Notes: a model not told the origin generated them from the sequence alone. A DNA stretch of 64,000 nucleotides from Mytilus edulis (GCF_963676685.1 NC_092346.1:30331133-30395132); one strand, 5' to 3'; positions 46,701 to 61,700 are shown, counted from the stretch's first letter. A program made the numbers and translations.

Positions 46701-49700
46701 GTCGTTGTGACAGCCTCTTGTTTTAATTAAAAGAATATTTTTTCTCGATGACAATGTCCAGCTTGGATGAGGCAATTCAAATATTATATAACGTTAAGGT
46801 AAGAAAAATCAGAAATCTTTATGCTAAAATGTCATTTCCTGTCAAACCTCGTAAGGTGAACAGTACACTGTTACAGTGGGTTACAAAATCAAACAGAAGC
46901 TGACAATGACTTTCAATGACTTTATTGTTGATCCTACATGTTCTGCAACATTACCTGTTAGTGCTTACAAATCTTCACATAGGTAGTCTGGTGTAGACCC
47001 ATCATGGAAAAAGACTTCTTCAGTTTTATACACAGATAGTACGAGGTTTTAATATATATACATTGTATATGAATTTATAATGGAGAAAAAAAGACTCTTC
47101 TATATGTATATCCAGACAATATATATATAACATTAACAAACAAAGGGGTACATTGTAACTTCCGTGAGCATGATAAGGACATCATTACAAGAGAAAACAT
47201 CAATAGCATAATATAATAAAAACACATAACAAATCAATTACAAACAAACCGTGCGCCACGATAAAGTTACTAAGAATTGTCGAAAATTACGCGCTTTTCA
47301 TAGCGCTATCCAAAAATCCTGGGGAGAACACTGGTCAGACAGAAATTTTAGATTTTTTAGTTGAAAATATTGTAGAAAAACCTTGAATAACCTTTGGTCA
47401 GACTAACCTTTAAACAGTTTGGCAGGATCAGGAATTTTATGTCGGTCAAGGACTGACTTTTGCTTTAAAGGCTATGTGACATGTTGTACTAAAAAATCTG
47501 GTTCAGAAACATTTTCATCAATTGCAGGAAACAGTAGTGTGATTTTAATAGTTTTGGTCAAAATGACAGTGAAAGCTTTGGCCATTGGTAGGGACTAAAA
47601 TTGGGACATTTTTTGGACACCGCAAACTTCCAATGATGAATTTTGTTCAACTATTAATAATTGGTAAGAATTACTTGTGTACTTGCTGTCTCATATTTAC
47701 AGGTTTATCAACAGATATTTACTGTAAATGCATTAATTTTGATAAATAAATTACTCACTTTAATTAAATTTTTGTTGCAGGGAATTCTTTGAAAGAATTA
47801 TCTTGTGCAATAGCTTGGTATGGTCATGTTCCATCACTGGGAAAGCTAGTCTGACATTTCAAGAAGCATTGGAATCAGAAGAGAAAGCATTGAAGCACAT
47901 TGCATCCTTCCCAGCAGCCCTGCAGAAACCACTTCTGTTTTTAGCGCAGAAAACCAAGCGCAGTAGATTGGCTGATATGAACGATGATGTTTTCATGTTT
48001 GCAAAAGATCGCTATTTTATTGGTGAAATTGTGGATGTTGTTGTTGGTGGAGAAAAGTAAGTAAAAGATTCCTGACCTTTGTTTATAGGTCATTAACATT
48101 AAACTTTGACCTTCCAGAGAAGAAAGTCTGTCGACTTGTTTTATACTTTTCAAAATTGACAATCATCTAAATCATGTATTCTATAAATATTGTGGTTTTA
48201 GGTATGTAAAAAGTTCAGACATTTTGGAACCATCTTACATTTGTGTAGTGGCAAAACAAACTTATAACAAGGAATACAAGTAATTATTGCAAAGAAATAC
48301 TTTTCTTGGTGTCTGCAGTATTCTGCCTAATGATTGTCTCAGGGAGACAGATATATTTAAGTTGAAAATAAAGCAAGTGCTATCACTAGTTAGAATTCTA
48401 TGTGTTTTTAATGATGGATAGCCAATAAATGTTTGTGTTTTAATTTCAGGAAATCTTGTAAAGTTTTACGAGTGGTACCTCCAGTGAAGGAACAAGAAGA
48501 AGGATGTATTGTTATAGATTCAGATGAAGAGGAATCGACCAGGTATTTAATCATGTTATCATTTTAGTTATGGGCATGAACATGTACAAGGGAACAAACT
48601 TATTAAGCCCCCTCTTTTTAGACATGGAGGGTTCTTAAGGGTTCCAGTTACTGCTAGTCTTGCTAGATTCATTAGTTTCTCAGGTAACCTGTCATTTCCT
48701 ATACATGTAGTAGTATTCATGCTTATCTATATTTCAAAAGGCATCTTTTCATTCTGTTTGCAGTTGCTGTCCTATTTTGGTAATCAAGAAAATACTGAAT
48801 TAGATTTATCATTCATAAAAGCATGAAGTTAAAAATAAAACAGTTGGAAAAATAAAGATTTGCGACAAATGCAACAAATCATAAAATAGAGTGAGAGTAA
48901 GATTAAAATTGATGTTCTGGTACAATACTAAGCATCTTTAACAGCTGTTAAGAAAAGATGAGGTTAAATTTGTGCTTTATATTATAATTTTAGCGCAAAG
49001 AATAAAAATGTCACTGTACCAAAATCTGATGAATACAGATATGTTGTCCAGGAGACTGGAAAGTCCAATATAACCATTACAGTACCAAGCAAACAAGTCA
49101 GGTAACTTCATTTGTTTTATATTTGTTATGTTTACATTTTATTTTTTGCTTTTTTAGCTCACCTGGCCCGAAGGGCCAAGTGAGCTTTTCTCATCACTTG
49201 GTGTCCGGCGTCGTCCGTCGTCGTTAACTTTTACAAAAATCTTCTCCTCTGAAACTACTGGGCCAAATTTAACCAAACTTGGCCACAATCATCATTGGGG
49301 TATCTAGTTTAAAAAATGTGTTCGGTTACCCGGCCAACCAACCAAGATGGCCGCCATGGCTGAAAATAGAACATAGGGGTCAAATGCAGTTTTTGGCTTA
49401 TAACTCTGAAACCGAAGCATTTAGAGCAAATCTGACATGGGGTTAAATTGTTTATTAAGTCAAGATCTATCTGCCCTAAAATTTTCAGACGAATCAGACA
49501 ACCGGTTGTTGGGTTGCTGCCCCTGAATTGGCAATTTTAAGGAAATTTTGCCGTTATATGGTTATTATCTTGAATATTATTATAGATAGAGATAAACTGT
49601 AAACAGCAATAATGTTCAGCAAAGTAAGATCTACAAATAAGTCAACATGACCGAAATGGTCAGTTGACCCATATAGGAGTTATTGCCCTTTATAGTCAAT

Positions 49701-52700
49701 TTTTAACCATTTTTCGTAAATCTTAGTAATCTTTTACAAAAATTTTCTCCTCTGAAACCACTGGGCCAAACTTATCCAAACTTGGCCACAATTATCTTTG
49801 GGGTATCTAGTTTAAAAAATGTGTCCAGGGACTCGGCCAACCAACTAAGATGGCCGCCATGGCTAAAAATAGAACATAGGGGTAAAATGCAGTTTTTGGC
49901 TTATAACTTAAAAACCAAAGCATTAAGAGCAAATCTGACTTTAGAAAATTGTTTATCAGGTCAAGATCTATCTACCCTGAAATTTTCAGACGAATCTGAC
50001 AACCTGTTGTTGGGTTGCTGCCCCTGAATTGGTAATTTTAAGGAAATTTTACTGTTTTTGGTTATTATCTTGAAAATTATTAAAGATAGAAATAAACTGT
50101 AAACAGCAATAATGTTCAGCAAAGTAAGATTTACAAATAAGTTAACATGACCGAAATGGTCAGTTGACCCATATAGGAGTTATTGCCCTTTATAGTCAAT
50201 TTTTAACCATTTTTCGTAAATCTTAGTAATCTTTTACAAAAATCTTCTTCTCTGAAACTACTGGGCCAAATTAATCCAAACTTATCCACAATCATCTTTT
50301 GGGTATCTAGTTTAAAAAATGTGTCCGATGACCCGGCCATCCAACCAAGATGGCCGCCATGGCTAAAAATAGAAGATAGGGGTAAAATGCAGTTTTTGGC
50401 TTATAACTCAAAAACCAAAGCATTAAGAGCAAATCTGACAGGGGGATAAATTGTTTATTAGGTCAAGATCTATCTGCCCTGAAATTTTCAGATAAATCGG
50501 ACAACCCGTTGTTGGGTTCCTGCCCCTGAATTGGTAATTTTAAGGAAATTTTACTGTTTTTGGTTATTATCTTGAAAATTATTATAGATAGAAATAAACT
50601 GTAAACAGCAATAATGTTCAGCAAAGTAAGATTTACAAATAAGTCAACATGACCGAAATGGTCAATTGACCCCCTAAGGAGTTATTGTCCTTTATAGTCA
50701 ATTTTCAACAATTTTTATAAAATTTGTAAATTTTTACTAACATTTTCCACTGAAACTACTGGGCCAACTTCATTATAGATAGAGATAATTGTAAGCTGCA
50801 AGGATGTTCAGTAAAGTAAGATGTACAAACACATCACCATCACCAAAATACAATTTTGTCATGAATCCATTTGCTTCCTTTGTTTAGTAGTCACATAGAC
50901 CAAGGTGAGCGACACAGGCTCTTTAGAGCCTCTAGTTTTACGGTTATTACTGTTTTAAAAATTTTAAGTGATAATTGTTAAAAATGTCAAATGTTAAACC
51001 TAAAAAATATATTCAAACAAGAACATTGTACAAATATTAATATTATACTTATTGAAAAATTAACTAATTTGAATAATATCTTTCTTTTGAACAGCCGAAG
51101 GAAAGGTTTGTACACAAGAGACAAAAGCAAACTTTTCCTAAAGAATAACTCTGATATTGAAGATGGCTTATGGAAGATAAAGGTATGATGCAAATATTTG
51201 AATGGGGAACTCTCATGTATAAGCTAAAAAAAAATCAGATCATGCAACAGAACAACCATTTCATGTTGATGTTAATTATATTTATACTGCACTCGTTCTA
51301 TTTGAGCAGTCAAAATGCATTGACTGTATATTTCTATGTCATATGTCATATATACAGTCACTGACCCGATATCACTTTTTCTCATGAATATTTAAATAGA
51401 AGTTGCCTAAATAATATTTAATTATTCATACAACCTCTTCAACCTGTCCTTGTTTCCAATGCATACAATGTTGCGTCAGAGTCAACCTTGTTTCTTTTGC
51501 AATTATTAGAAAAACATATTTCGTTTGTTAATATTTTTTGTTTGCAACCTATAAATCATTGTTTAATGCTTATGGTTGATATTTTAGTCCATACTCAAAC
51601 GATTTCATTCACCATTGAGTGTGGGATTCAACAGGTAAATGTAGATTTCATTGTGTTGTATATTTCTCCGCGAGCATGATATGAGGCCTTTTTAAAGGAG
51701 ATTTCCCCCAAAATTTAAATCTAATAAATAACCTTAACGCATTAAACAACAGTTAAAAATGTTTTTTTTAGATTGCAGTATAAAAACAATAATAGTGCAT
51801 TGACTTGACATATCAACGATATAAGGATTCGGCCCGAAATGGGGAAATAGCTCGGCACAGCCTATCATTTCCCCGTTTCTAAGCCTCATTTTTATATCGT
51901 TGATATGTGAAGTCAATGCACTATTATTGTCCTTATAAAGTTAACCTCGAATGGTCATTTTAGATTAAAATCTTTGTTTTTATGACAAAATAAAGTCTAA
52001 CACTAATGAAGAAAGTTTTATACATTTTTGATACTTCTAAATTGAAGGGTAAATTTATTGCCATATTATACATTATCAGTTACTTTGAGGTTTACTTTTA
52101 ATCTTTATGAGTAAATTGAATGGCTTTCAAAAGCAAGAAAATGTATGAAAAGAAAAAATAACACTTTGTTAATTGTGTGCATCCATGACATCTTTCTGTA
52201 TTAACCTTCATCAGCCCACACCAAATTTTAAGGACCATTTGCGAATGGGCCCCTACTAATTTCAAACCCTGAAAACCCAAAAGCCATTGATATTTAAGCA
52301 CCAAAACTAGTGAAGAAGCTGTATTACCAAAAGGTACCTAAAGATAATAACCGAATCCATTTAAGGTCAAGTTTATTGTGTTAACAATTATTGAAACCAC
52401 TAATAACTATAAATCATTATACTTAAAGGTTAGTGTGCTTAAAAAGAGAGGTGTGGATACCATGCAATTTGTTGACTTTTATGCTGGTGTTATGCCTGTG
52501 TATGAAGTAACAGAATCAAAGAAAAAACCTTCCAAGAAAAAGAAAAGCATGGACACTACAGAGACTACTTCATCGTCGAAAAAGAAAAAGGATAAGAAGG
52601 ATAAGGAAAAAGCAGAAGAGAAAGAGAAAGGTATTTGAAACTGTATTTAAAGGGAAACTTCGCAAAAAAATCAAAAATTGATATTATGTCCATTCTGTAT

Positions 52701-55700
52701 AAAAAGGCCCAAATTTATAGATATTAAAGTTTTATTCCGCTAGATAAGAGATCAACATCGATTTTAAAATTTGAGTATCAATTTTCTACGCTCCGCCATC
52801 TTGTCATCTTCTACGATTATAATCAAGATATGTCTATAAAACACAAAGGACCAAAACTACAGTAACCGATGTAGTCGTAATTGCGTGTCGATATCTTGTC
52901 AATCGTACGATTGTTTTATCTGACTAACTATGAACTTGATACGGAAAATGTTCTTATTTTTTTTTAAATGACCATTATTATATATCTGTTATTTTTAAAC
53001 TGTTAATATTGGAATTAGTTAAAGAGTCACAGTTCAAATAATAAATAAGTGTTCCGTGAAAATTGTTTTCAAAAATCTAATTCGTTCATAATTCTTTAAA
53101 GTAATAAACTTTATTCAAATAAATTCGGATCTTTCCTCATCTGATCACCAGCATGGCTAAAGGTATTACTCCCAAAGGTATTGTGAGGGGTGTGAGGACT
53201 CAGGTGACACGTCCGGGTATTCAAGCGATTTCCTGTCGGGCTTACAAGTTCATGCATCGTTTCACTTCTGTAGGTATTGATCAGTGTACACGGCAGACTT
53301 ATAACTTTCCATTTTGAACTATCAGGTGTATAATACACATCTCTGTCTTGTGTGTCCGAAAGTGATATGATGCCAATAATTTAACTCGTACGCTTGTTTA
53401 TAAATAACATTTCTGGTGTAAAGAATATTATTTATGAAAATATAAAAAATACCACAAAAAAAAAAAAAGATTTGAAGAAATAAAAATCTATATACATATT
53501 TTTTCCGAGGGTTAATTTGGGAAAATGTAATTTGTCAATTATAGTAAAGGACAGACTGGTACATACCAAAAATATTGATTTAAAAAATGTACGCACTTGT
53601 CGATGTTGGCTTATACGCCTGGATAGAAAGTTACGGAACTATAGTGCAATTTAAAATATATATACATGTATCAGACTATATTGTATACCAAAAGAAGAAG
53701 AAGAAGAAGAAGAAGAAGAGAACCAGTTTGATTTAAATACAGGTCGATATATATCTTGCTTTGGTTCATCGAAGTTATGAACATAGTAAAATCCCAGTTG
53801 TATGTATCAATTAGATTGTTCTCGAATAAAGGAAGAAATTCGTCATCATCACAATTGTTCCGACATTCATGTAAAATATATGCAACTGGACGTACACTAA
53901 TAATCCCAAAGGGGTGTGAGTATTTTCTAGGAAAACTATTGAGTATTAAAGTTTCAAATCAATTTCGGGATTTATTTTCTTTCTTGCCGTGATATGATAG
54001 CAATTTAAAGAATAAACTGCTTGTTCGCTTTAGCGGTATCAGAGACATGTATATATGTCTCTGGCGGTATTCTTGCCAGTTGAACAGCCTTATAAGTTAC
54101 ATTCAAAAATAGGGAAAGATGACATAAAATTCGCTGTCTTTTGTTTTTGAACATCGTTGGTCAAATAGATAGAGTATTATACGTTGTGAGACGAGGACTA
54201 TTTCAACAAATACTATAAATACAAGTGGAAGTTTTCGTTTTTTTGCAATTTGAGAGTAAATGATGTATCAAACGTTCAAGAATACGCATGTAAAATGTGT
54301 CACTGGATATAAAAAAAAATCAATCTCAAAACCTACTTCCGTATGGAACTTCCCCTTTCAGTGACCTGCAAATTTAACAGATGATACACTTTATAAGATT
54401 TGCATGTCCAACAACGACCCACTACTCTACATGTGTTACTGACAGCCTAAGATAGTAATTCTTCTGTTAGGTCAATTCTCTTTCGAACAATACCAGAAAA
54501 CATGGAAAATAAGTTCTTTAAATTTTGACTCTGGAATTAACACCATTTTTTTGTGCGACAAACTTTATTTCTGGCGATGAGCAGACATGGACGGAAAACA
54601 ATAAACAGATAGGTTTAATATTTGTTCATTCATTTAACATGTATAATATGAATACGATTGTACTTAAAAAAAACTTATATAGTTAGTTTCAAGAACAACC
54701 GGGTTCAGACAAACTGTTATGAAATCGATGCTGTTACTTATGCATTCACCCAATTCAATATTACGATCAAAGAGAGTAAATTAGTGGCAACATAGACATT
54801 CCGTTAATAACGGCATAAGTATGCAGTTAGTACACGAACACCAATCTGTGTTTTAAAAACTAGCGATGGTTGCTAAGGATATCTTGATTTCGGGAACTTT
54901 CTGCAGCTTCCATTTTATGGAGCTTCGGTATACCCTGGCTCTAGTGCGTACCCAATATGACCATACTCGTCAAAATCTGACTCTTTTGACTGACAGGAAC
55001 CACTGTTATAGTACTATCATTCTCCGAACAAGATATTTTTATTTATGATTTTATGATAAATTTTTGGACCATATATAAACTGTTCTATAAAAACAAGCAC
55101 GCAAAAATCATAAGATAGAAATATAAGTAATATGTGAGTAAAGTTAATTGAATCATTTAAGTTAATATCCTTTGGGCTCGAATGTAGTTAACTAATAAAT
55201 GTGATTTATAGGATAGCTCAAATCCTCATCCAAATAATATAATCTAGTATATGTAATAAAACCCTTCCTACTACACCGAGTTTTAATGCCAAGCGGTAGA
55301 CATATTTTAGGTACCAATTAAGTAATTGAATGAGTAATAGATAACAATAATTAATCATGAATGTGCAAAGATTTAAAAACAAGAGTATTTTTCTTTGTTC
55401 GTACATATTATACTCCGCTTCGGTAGATGTATCTACTTATCTTCAGATAGTTTCAGATATACATTAATACATGGCTTTCAAAAGTCTAAATGTAAGTGTT
55501 CTCGTACATTTTTTGCCTAATAAAGAAAATCAAAATGCTTTGGTAAAGCTATTTCTAATTCCCCCTTTTTAATGAGACATACATCAAGGACAAGAGGTGT
55601 ATATCATTTCATTGTGACACATGAATTAAGTTTCCCGTCTTAACCGAAAATTGTTTAAATTTTATTACTTAGTAAATTAATTTATTTGAATTGAAATAAA

Positions 55701-58700
55701 TGATACAGCAAATATAATTAAATAATTCCACGGCGATCTATTTTTATTTTTAACAAACTTGAAACTTGAATTAGTATTATAGATGTGTATATTGAATGCT
55801 CCCTTGTTTTATAATCCACTGATCCGAATAGACAGTCACACCTGGCAAGGTGTGCCCTAGAGGCGTGGTTAAATACCGAAGTGCAAATAACAATTTACCT
55901 TTCAACAAGCCATCTAAGAGTATTCAATTTGCCACAGAACCGTGAATACACACATCGTATAAATCTAGTCAAAGCAGAGATAGTAAAAGGTCAATAAGAG
56001 TACACCAACATATTAGATTATTGTACTTTAATTTGTTACCTCATATATCAGTCCAAAAATGCATTAATTAATAAATTTATAACTTTTTTGGTTGTCTACT
56101 AAAATAATTCGAATATATACGTTTAACATAGAAAATTTATCTCATGAATGTGTACAATTGCACGTCTGTGCGTCTTATCTTCTTATTATCGGATGTTTAT
56201 TAGATAAACCATAAGTCATCGGCGCGCTTACGATTACGTTTAAATATCATTAAAAACCAAGACTTTTACTGATTGTATTTTAAATCCCGGCATGCAAAAA
56301 CCAGGAGAAAACGTCACGACCTACAGGAAGTAGTTAAAAAAATTTCATTAATTGTTGAATTTCTCCTTTATTACTGGACATATAGCGATAAAACTTTGTG
56401 AATATATATATTTTGTCATAATGAACATATTTAAACCATAAGTAAAAAATCGCGAATTTTCCCTTTAAATGATAAGCAATGTTGCTGTCCATCAGAATGT
56501 CTTTTCTTGAATTTTCTATTATAAAGGTCCCCAAAATGACTATTGATATGCAATTCGAACAGTAAAACCAATAGTCTACTCTATATTAAAAAAAATTTAA
56601 AAAACTTAACGAATACATCAACAAATATTATGAACCACATTAACAAACAACAACCCCTGAACAATACAGTTAATGATTTAAGACAGACCTCAAAATCAGT
56701 GCTTTGGAAATTTGATATCAAGCTTTAAGTCATGCATGTAATAAAAGCCTACTTTACTGTGCAATTCATTTTTAGATAAATCGTTATTGCATTTTGGGTT
56801 CACCTAATTCTTTAATATATATAGTACACATTATGGCCATGTAGAAAATTTGATGAAATAATCTTATATGAGCATGCTCAGAGGCGGATTTAGGGGGGGG
56901 GGCCGGGCCCCCCCTTATTGGGAAAAAATTTGGTTGCTTATATAGGGAATCACTGGAGCGGGCCCCCTCTTAGGTCAGTCAGTGGGCCCCCACTTATTAA
57001 GATTTCTGGATCCGCCACTGCTGCTATACTGTTAGATACATTTTCACATTCGGAACTTATCTACTTTCCATTAACAAAAAACTTCAGATATCAAATCTGA
57101 GCTATTTTTGCCCCTAGTCCAACATTTGGATTTAGTTAACCTGAAAAATGGATAGTCAATTTTACGAAATTTATTTCTATAAATTTGAAGAAAATTTTTT
57201 TTTTATAGAAAAGGCTAAACCTCAACCTGCAGAGGAAGATTTGACCCCTGAAGAGAAAGCTGCTTTTAAAGAACAACAGAAACGGGAGAAATTATTACAG
57301 AAAGAAGAACTGAGGAGAAAGTGGGAAGAAGAAAAACTAAGAAGAAAGGAAGAGAAAGCAAAGGTAACTTTCTAATTTCCAGATGAAATCTGCAATATTA
57401 AATGAAATTAATTGAGGTATTGAAATTGAGCTTCCAAAATTTGTTCTACCAGAATGAATTGCTGAAAAGTAAAGAACATGAAACTAAATGTAAGGTTTCT
57501 TATGATATGACTATTAACCAAATATATAATTGATTCAATCAGTTACAGAAAAAAAAAGAGTTGGAATGACTTAAAGTTTACTTGCCATTTTGTATTCATA
57601 CAATGAAATAGTATGATTTTCACTTGAAAAAGTTACATGTGAATCAAAATTATCAAGATTTAGTAATAACAGAAATAATTAAAAAAAAATTTGTAACATA
57701 TACATCATTATATATAAAGAATATTAAATCTTGCCCTTGTGTTCATTTTATGTATTCATTATAACATCCATACTTTTTAAAAATGCAAAAATTGCTTTTC
57801 TATGTGTTTTTAAGGAAGTAGAAAAAAGGCGAGAAGAAAAGAGAATTCAGGCTGAACAGTTGAAAGAATGGAGTAGACACAGGGATGATATGGAGTGTGA
57901 TGATCTTAAGGTAATTCTGATAGGACAGGGGGAAAACATTGTGATAATTGGTATATCTTTGAAATGTCAGTTACTATTTAAAAATGTGTCTTCTTAAATT
58001 GATCTTTAATAGTAGAAAGGAATAGTTTTGAACTCATTAAAACATGATTATACTAAAAATCTGATTTGTTTTGTTCATTCATTTTTATCTGACATTGTCA
58101 TCTTGCCATATTGTATTTATATATGTTCTATATATATATGCCCAGGGATGATTGTTTTCAAATGGGAACATTGTGTCAAGAAAGATAACTCTATATTTTT
58201 TTCAAAGTTAGATGATAAGATCAGAAAATAAGTGTGAAATTTTGTCTTCCCTTCTAAAAGACAGAGAACAGATGTAGAATTGACATTGAAAGTGTTTGAA
58301 ATAGTCATTCCAAGTTTTTGATATATCTGAAATTTACAATTCAAAATACCATCTGCCTTTTTAGCTCACCCGGCCCTTCCAAGTGACATTTTTCATCACT
58401 TGGCGTCCGTCGTAGTTAACTTTTACAAAAATCTTCTCCTCTGAAACTGCTGATCCAAATTTAACCAAACATGGCCAAAATCATTATTAGGGTATCTAGT
58501 TTAAAAATTGTGTCCAGTGACCCGCCCAACCAACCAAGATGGCCGCCATGGCTAAAAATAGAACATAGGGGTAAAATGAAGTTTTTGGCTTGTAACTCAA
58601 GAAACCAAAGCATTTAGAGCAAATCAGACAGGGGTAAAATTGTTAATCAGGTCAAGATTTATCTGCCCTGAAATTTTAAGATGAATCGGACAACCTGTTG

Positions 58701-61700
58701 ATAGGTTGCTGCCCCTGAATTAGTAATTTTAAGGAAATTTTGCTGTTTTTGGTTATCTTGAATATTATTATAGATAGAGATAAACTGTAATCAGCAAAAA
58801 TGTTGAGCAAAGTAAGATCTACAAATAAGTTAACAGGACCAAAATCGTCTGTTGACCCCTTTAGGAGTTCTTGCCCTTTATAGTCAATTTTTTACCATTT
58901 TTTTCGTAAATTTTAGTTATCTTTTACAAAAATCTTCTCTGAAACTATTGGGCCAAACTAAACCAAACTTGGCCACAATCATCATTGGGGTATCTAGTTT
59001 AAAAACTGTGTCCGGTGACCCGCCCAACCAACCAAGATGGCCGCCATGGCTAAAAATAGAACATAGGGGTAAAATGCAGTTTTTGGCTTGTAACTCAAAA
59101 ACCAAAGCATTTAGAGCAAATCTGACATGGGGTAAAATTGTTTATCAGGTCAAGATTTATCTGCTCTGAAATTTTTAGATGAATTGGACAACTGTTTGTT
59201 AGGTTGCTGCCCCTGAATTGGTAGTTTTAAAGAAATTTTGCCTTTTTGGTTATTATCTTAAGTATTATTATAGATAGAAATAAAGTGTAAACAACATTAA
59301 TGTTAGGCAAAGTACAATCTACAAATAAGTGGATATAGCCAAAATTTTCAATTTACCCTTTAAGGAGTTATTGCCCTTTATAGTCAATTTTTAACAATTT
59401 TCATAAAATTTGTAAATTTTCACTAACATTTTCCACTAAAACTACTGGGCCAAGTTCATTATAGATAGAGATAATTGTAAGCAGCAAGAATGTTTAGTAA
59501 AATAAGATCTACAAACACATCACCATTACCAAAACACAATTTTGTCATGTGTCCTTTGTTTAATATTCACATAGACCAAGGTGAGCGACACAGGCTCTTT
59601 AGAGCCTCTAGTTTGTAGACCTTAGTATTAAAAGTAAAATGTAAAACGGTCTTTCTTTCATTTCTTGTGGGATTATAATTTTTATGTCAAATATAACTCA
59701 TTAAAAAATACTTATGGAAGAGAAGTGGCAGGTGGTTTTGATATTTTTCCACAAAGAAATTAAAAAATAGCTATTGTTTTCCACTCATATGATGTTTTGG
59801 AGCTTTGGATTTTACCATTTGATCAGGGACTTTTAGTTGAGAATACAAAATGTTGATCTTGAATTGTACAGTAAACTTTCGATGCTATTTTTATTAAACA
59901 CTCCAAATGCAATTTATGGTGTTTGTTAATATTGGAACTGTGGAATCTATTAAGTCGTTTGTACTTTACATTGATGTATTTTTCAGGTCTTGCCAGAACC
60001 CATGCCAATCAAGACAAAAATTCCACAAGAGCTGTTTGGTGACTGTGTTTTGGTACTGGAATTTGTAAATATCTTCAAGTCATTGTTTGATCTAAGAGCT
60101 TATTTCCCCAGGGGTTTTACTTTTGGTATGTTGATAATTTTCAGTGCATATAAGTTAATAATTATCAGTTTTATTCTTTTTGATAGTCTTGACATTAATT
60201 AACAACATACCTAGTAAGGTTTGGAAAGCATGAGAGAATATTAGGAAAAAGAATAGAAGAACCTGTTATTATTCAAATACAAAACATGAAACATGGAGGG
60301 AGGTTTGATAATTTAAAAAATCTGGTGACAATTCCACAGTTGAATGTTTGAGTAATTTTCTTCAAGTTTGTTCTGAATCAAAGTTGACCTTTCCAAGATA
60401 TTAAGAATGTTAAATTTGAACATTTAAGGAAATTGTAATAGAAAGGCAACTCTTCAAATACAGTTCTGTTATTTCTTAAGTGAGATGCATACTTTTTAAT
60501 GAGTATTCTTACCTTTTCCTCTGATGAAAATATATATGTGCATTATTTCAAATAATGTATGTGTTAATTTACTATGGATAATGAATTTGATGTAAATGTA
60601 TTTTTCAGATGTTTTAGAAGAAGCTTTGTTAGAGACTGACCATAATGGAATATTAACAGATGTACTACTAATGATGATGACAGCTATATTTAGTCTTCAG
60701 GAACAAGAAGAGGCAGAGGAAGAAGAATTGTCAAAACAAGACGAAGCTGTTACTGGAGGTATGTCATATTTTGTTTTATTTATAAACTAATGAATTGTAT
60801 TAACTATTTTTATGCCCTCTCTGCTAGGTGAAAGGGTATGTAAGAGTTGTTGTTGTATTTCCTTAAGTACCAAAGTTAGTTCCCGTTTTCTTACCAAATA
60901 TTGCTTACTACAAAAAAACAATGATCAAGTTCAAATTTGGTGGTGTCACTTTTACTGTTCTCAAGTTATGCCCCTTTATAACGTTCTATGCAAGGTGGGG
61001 CATCATCTGTATCCATGGGGACACATTCTCCATTTGTTTTGTATAATTGTTAAACTGATGCATTGTAGTCTCTTTTCTTCATTTGTTAATTGGAAATGAA
61101 GATTAAATTTACCATTTGACTAAAAATATATATATATATGTATATGATAATTATGATACACCAGACATAGTTCTAAATATACTAATCAAAACTCAGATGA
61201 AGTTTGAATCAAAACTCAGATGAAGTTTGAATTTGGATGGCAACAATTTTACCTGTTAGAGTTGAGTCTCTTCTAAGATTGAAAATTTTCTGAATTTGTT
61301 TTTTTTTATGTTTGATTACCTCCCTTACACTTGAAAATTATGTATTAAGAAATGATGATTAGCTGTGATTTTTTTAGAAGTTACTTTTAATTAATATTAA
61401 TTGTAACCATTAGGCATGACTGTACAATATTTTAATATTTTATGATCTATTTAAATAAATAGTTTTTGTTGCTAACTCCATTAGAAATTTGAATTGAGAT
61501 TATTTTTGGAATACAGGAAAGGGGGATGTGAAAAAAAATTGGGGGGGGGGGGGGCTTGTTAAGAAATTGTGGGGAGGGGTTCAATTTTTTTCTCATTTTA
61601 GATTTCAGAAATTAAAAAGAAAATTTATTCAAATATTTGTTGTTTTTTAGGGGATTAATTTTCAACAGCATAGTGAATTGCTCAAAAGCAAAAACAAATA

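Noticed and set aside
49782-50027. Plus-strand ORF with RWPPWLKIEHRGKMQF, recurring at 58852-59169
   Set aside because: The same translated phrase appears because both are units of the AGCTCACCTGG element; frames are broken in other units.
53111-53338. Minus-strand 75-codon ORF in a less AT-rich patch
   Set aside because: Within the TTAA-flanked element, without recognisable homology. It may be part of the element interior but supports no call.
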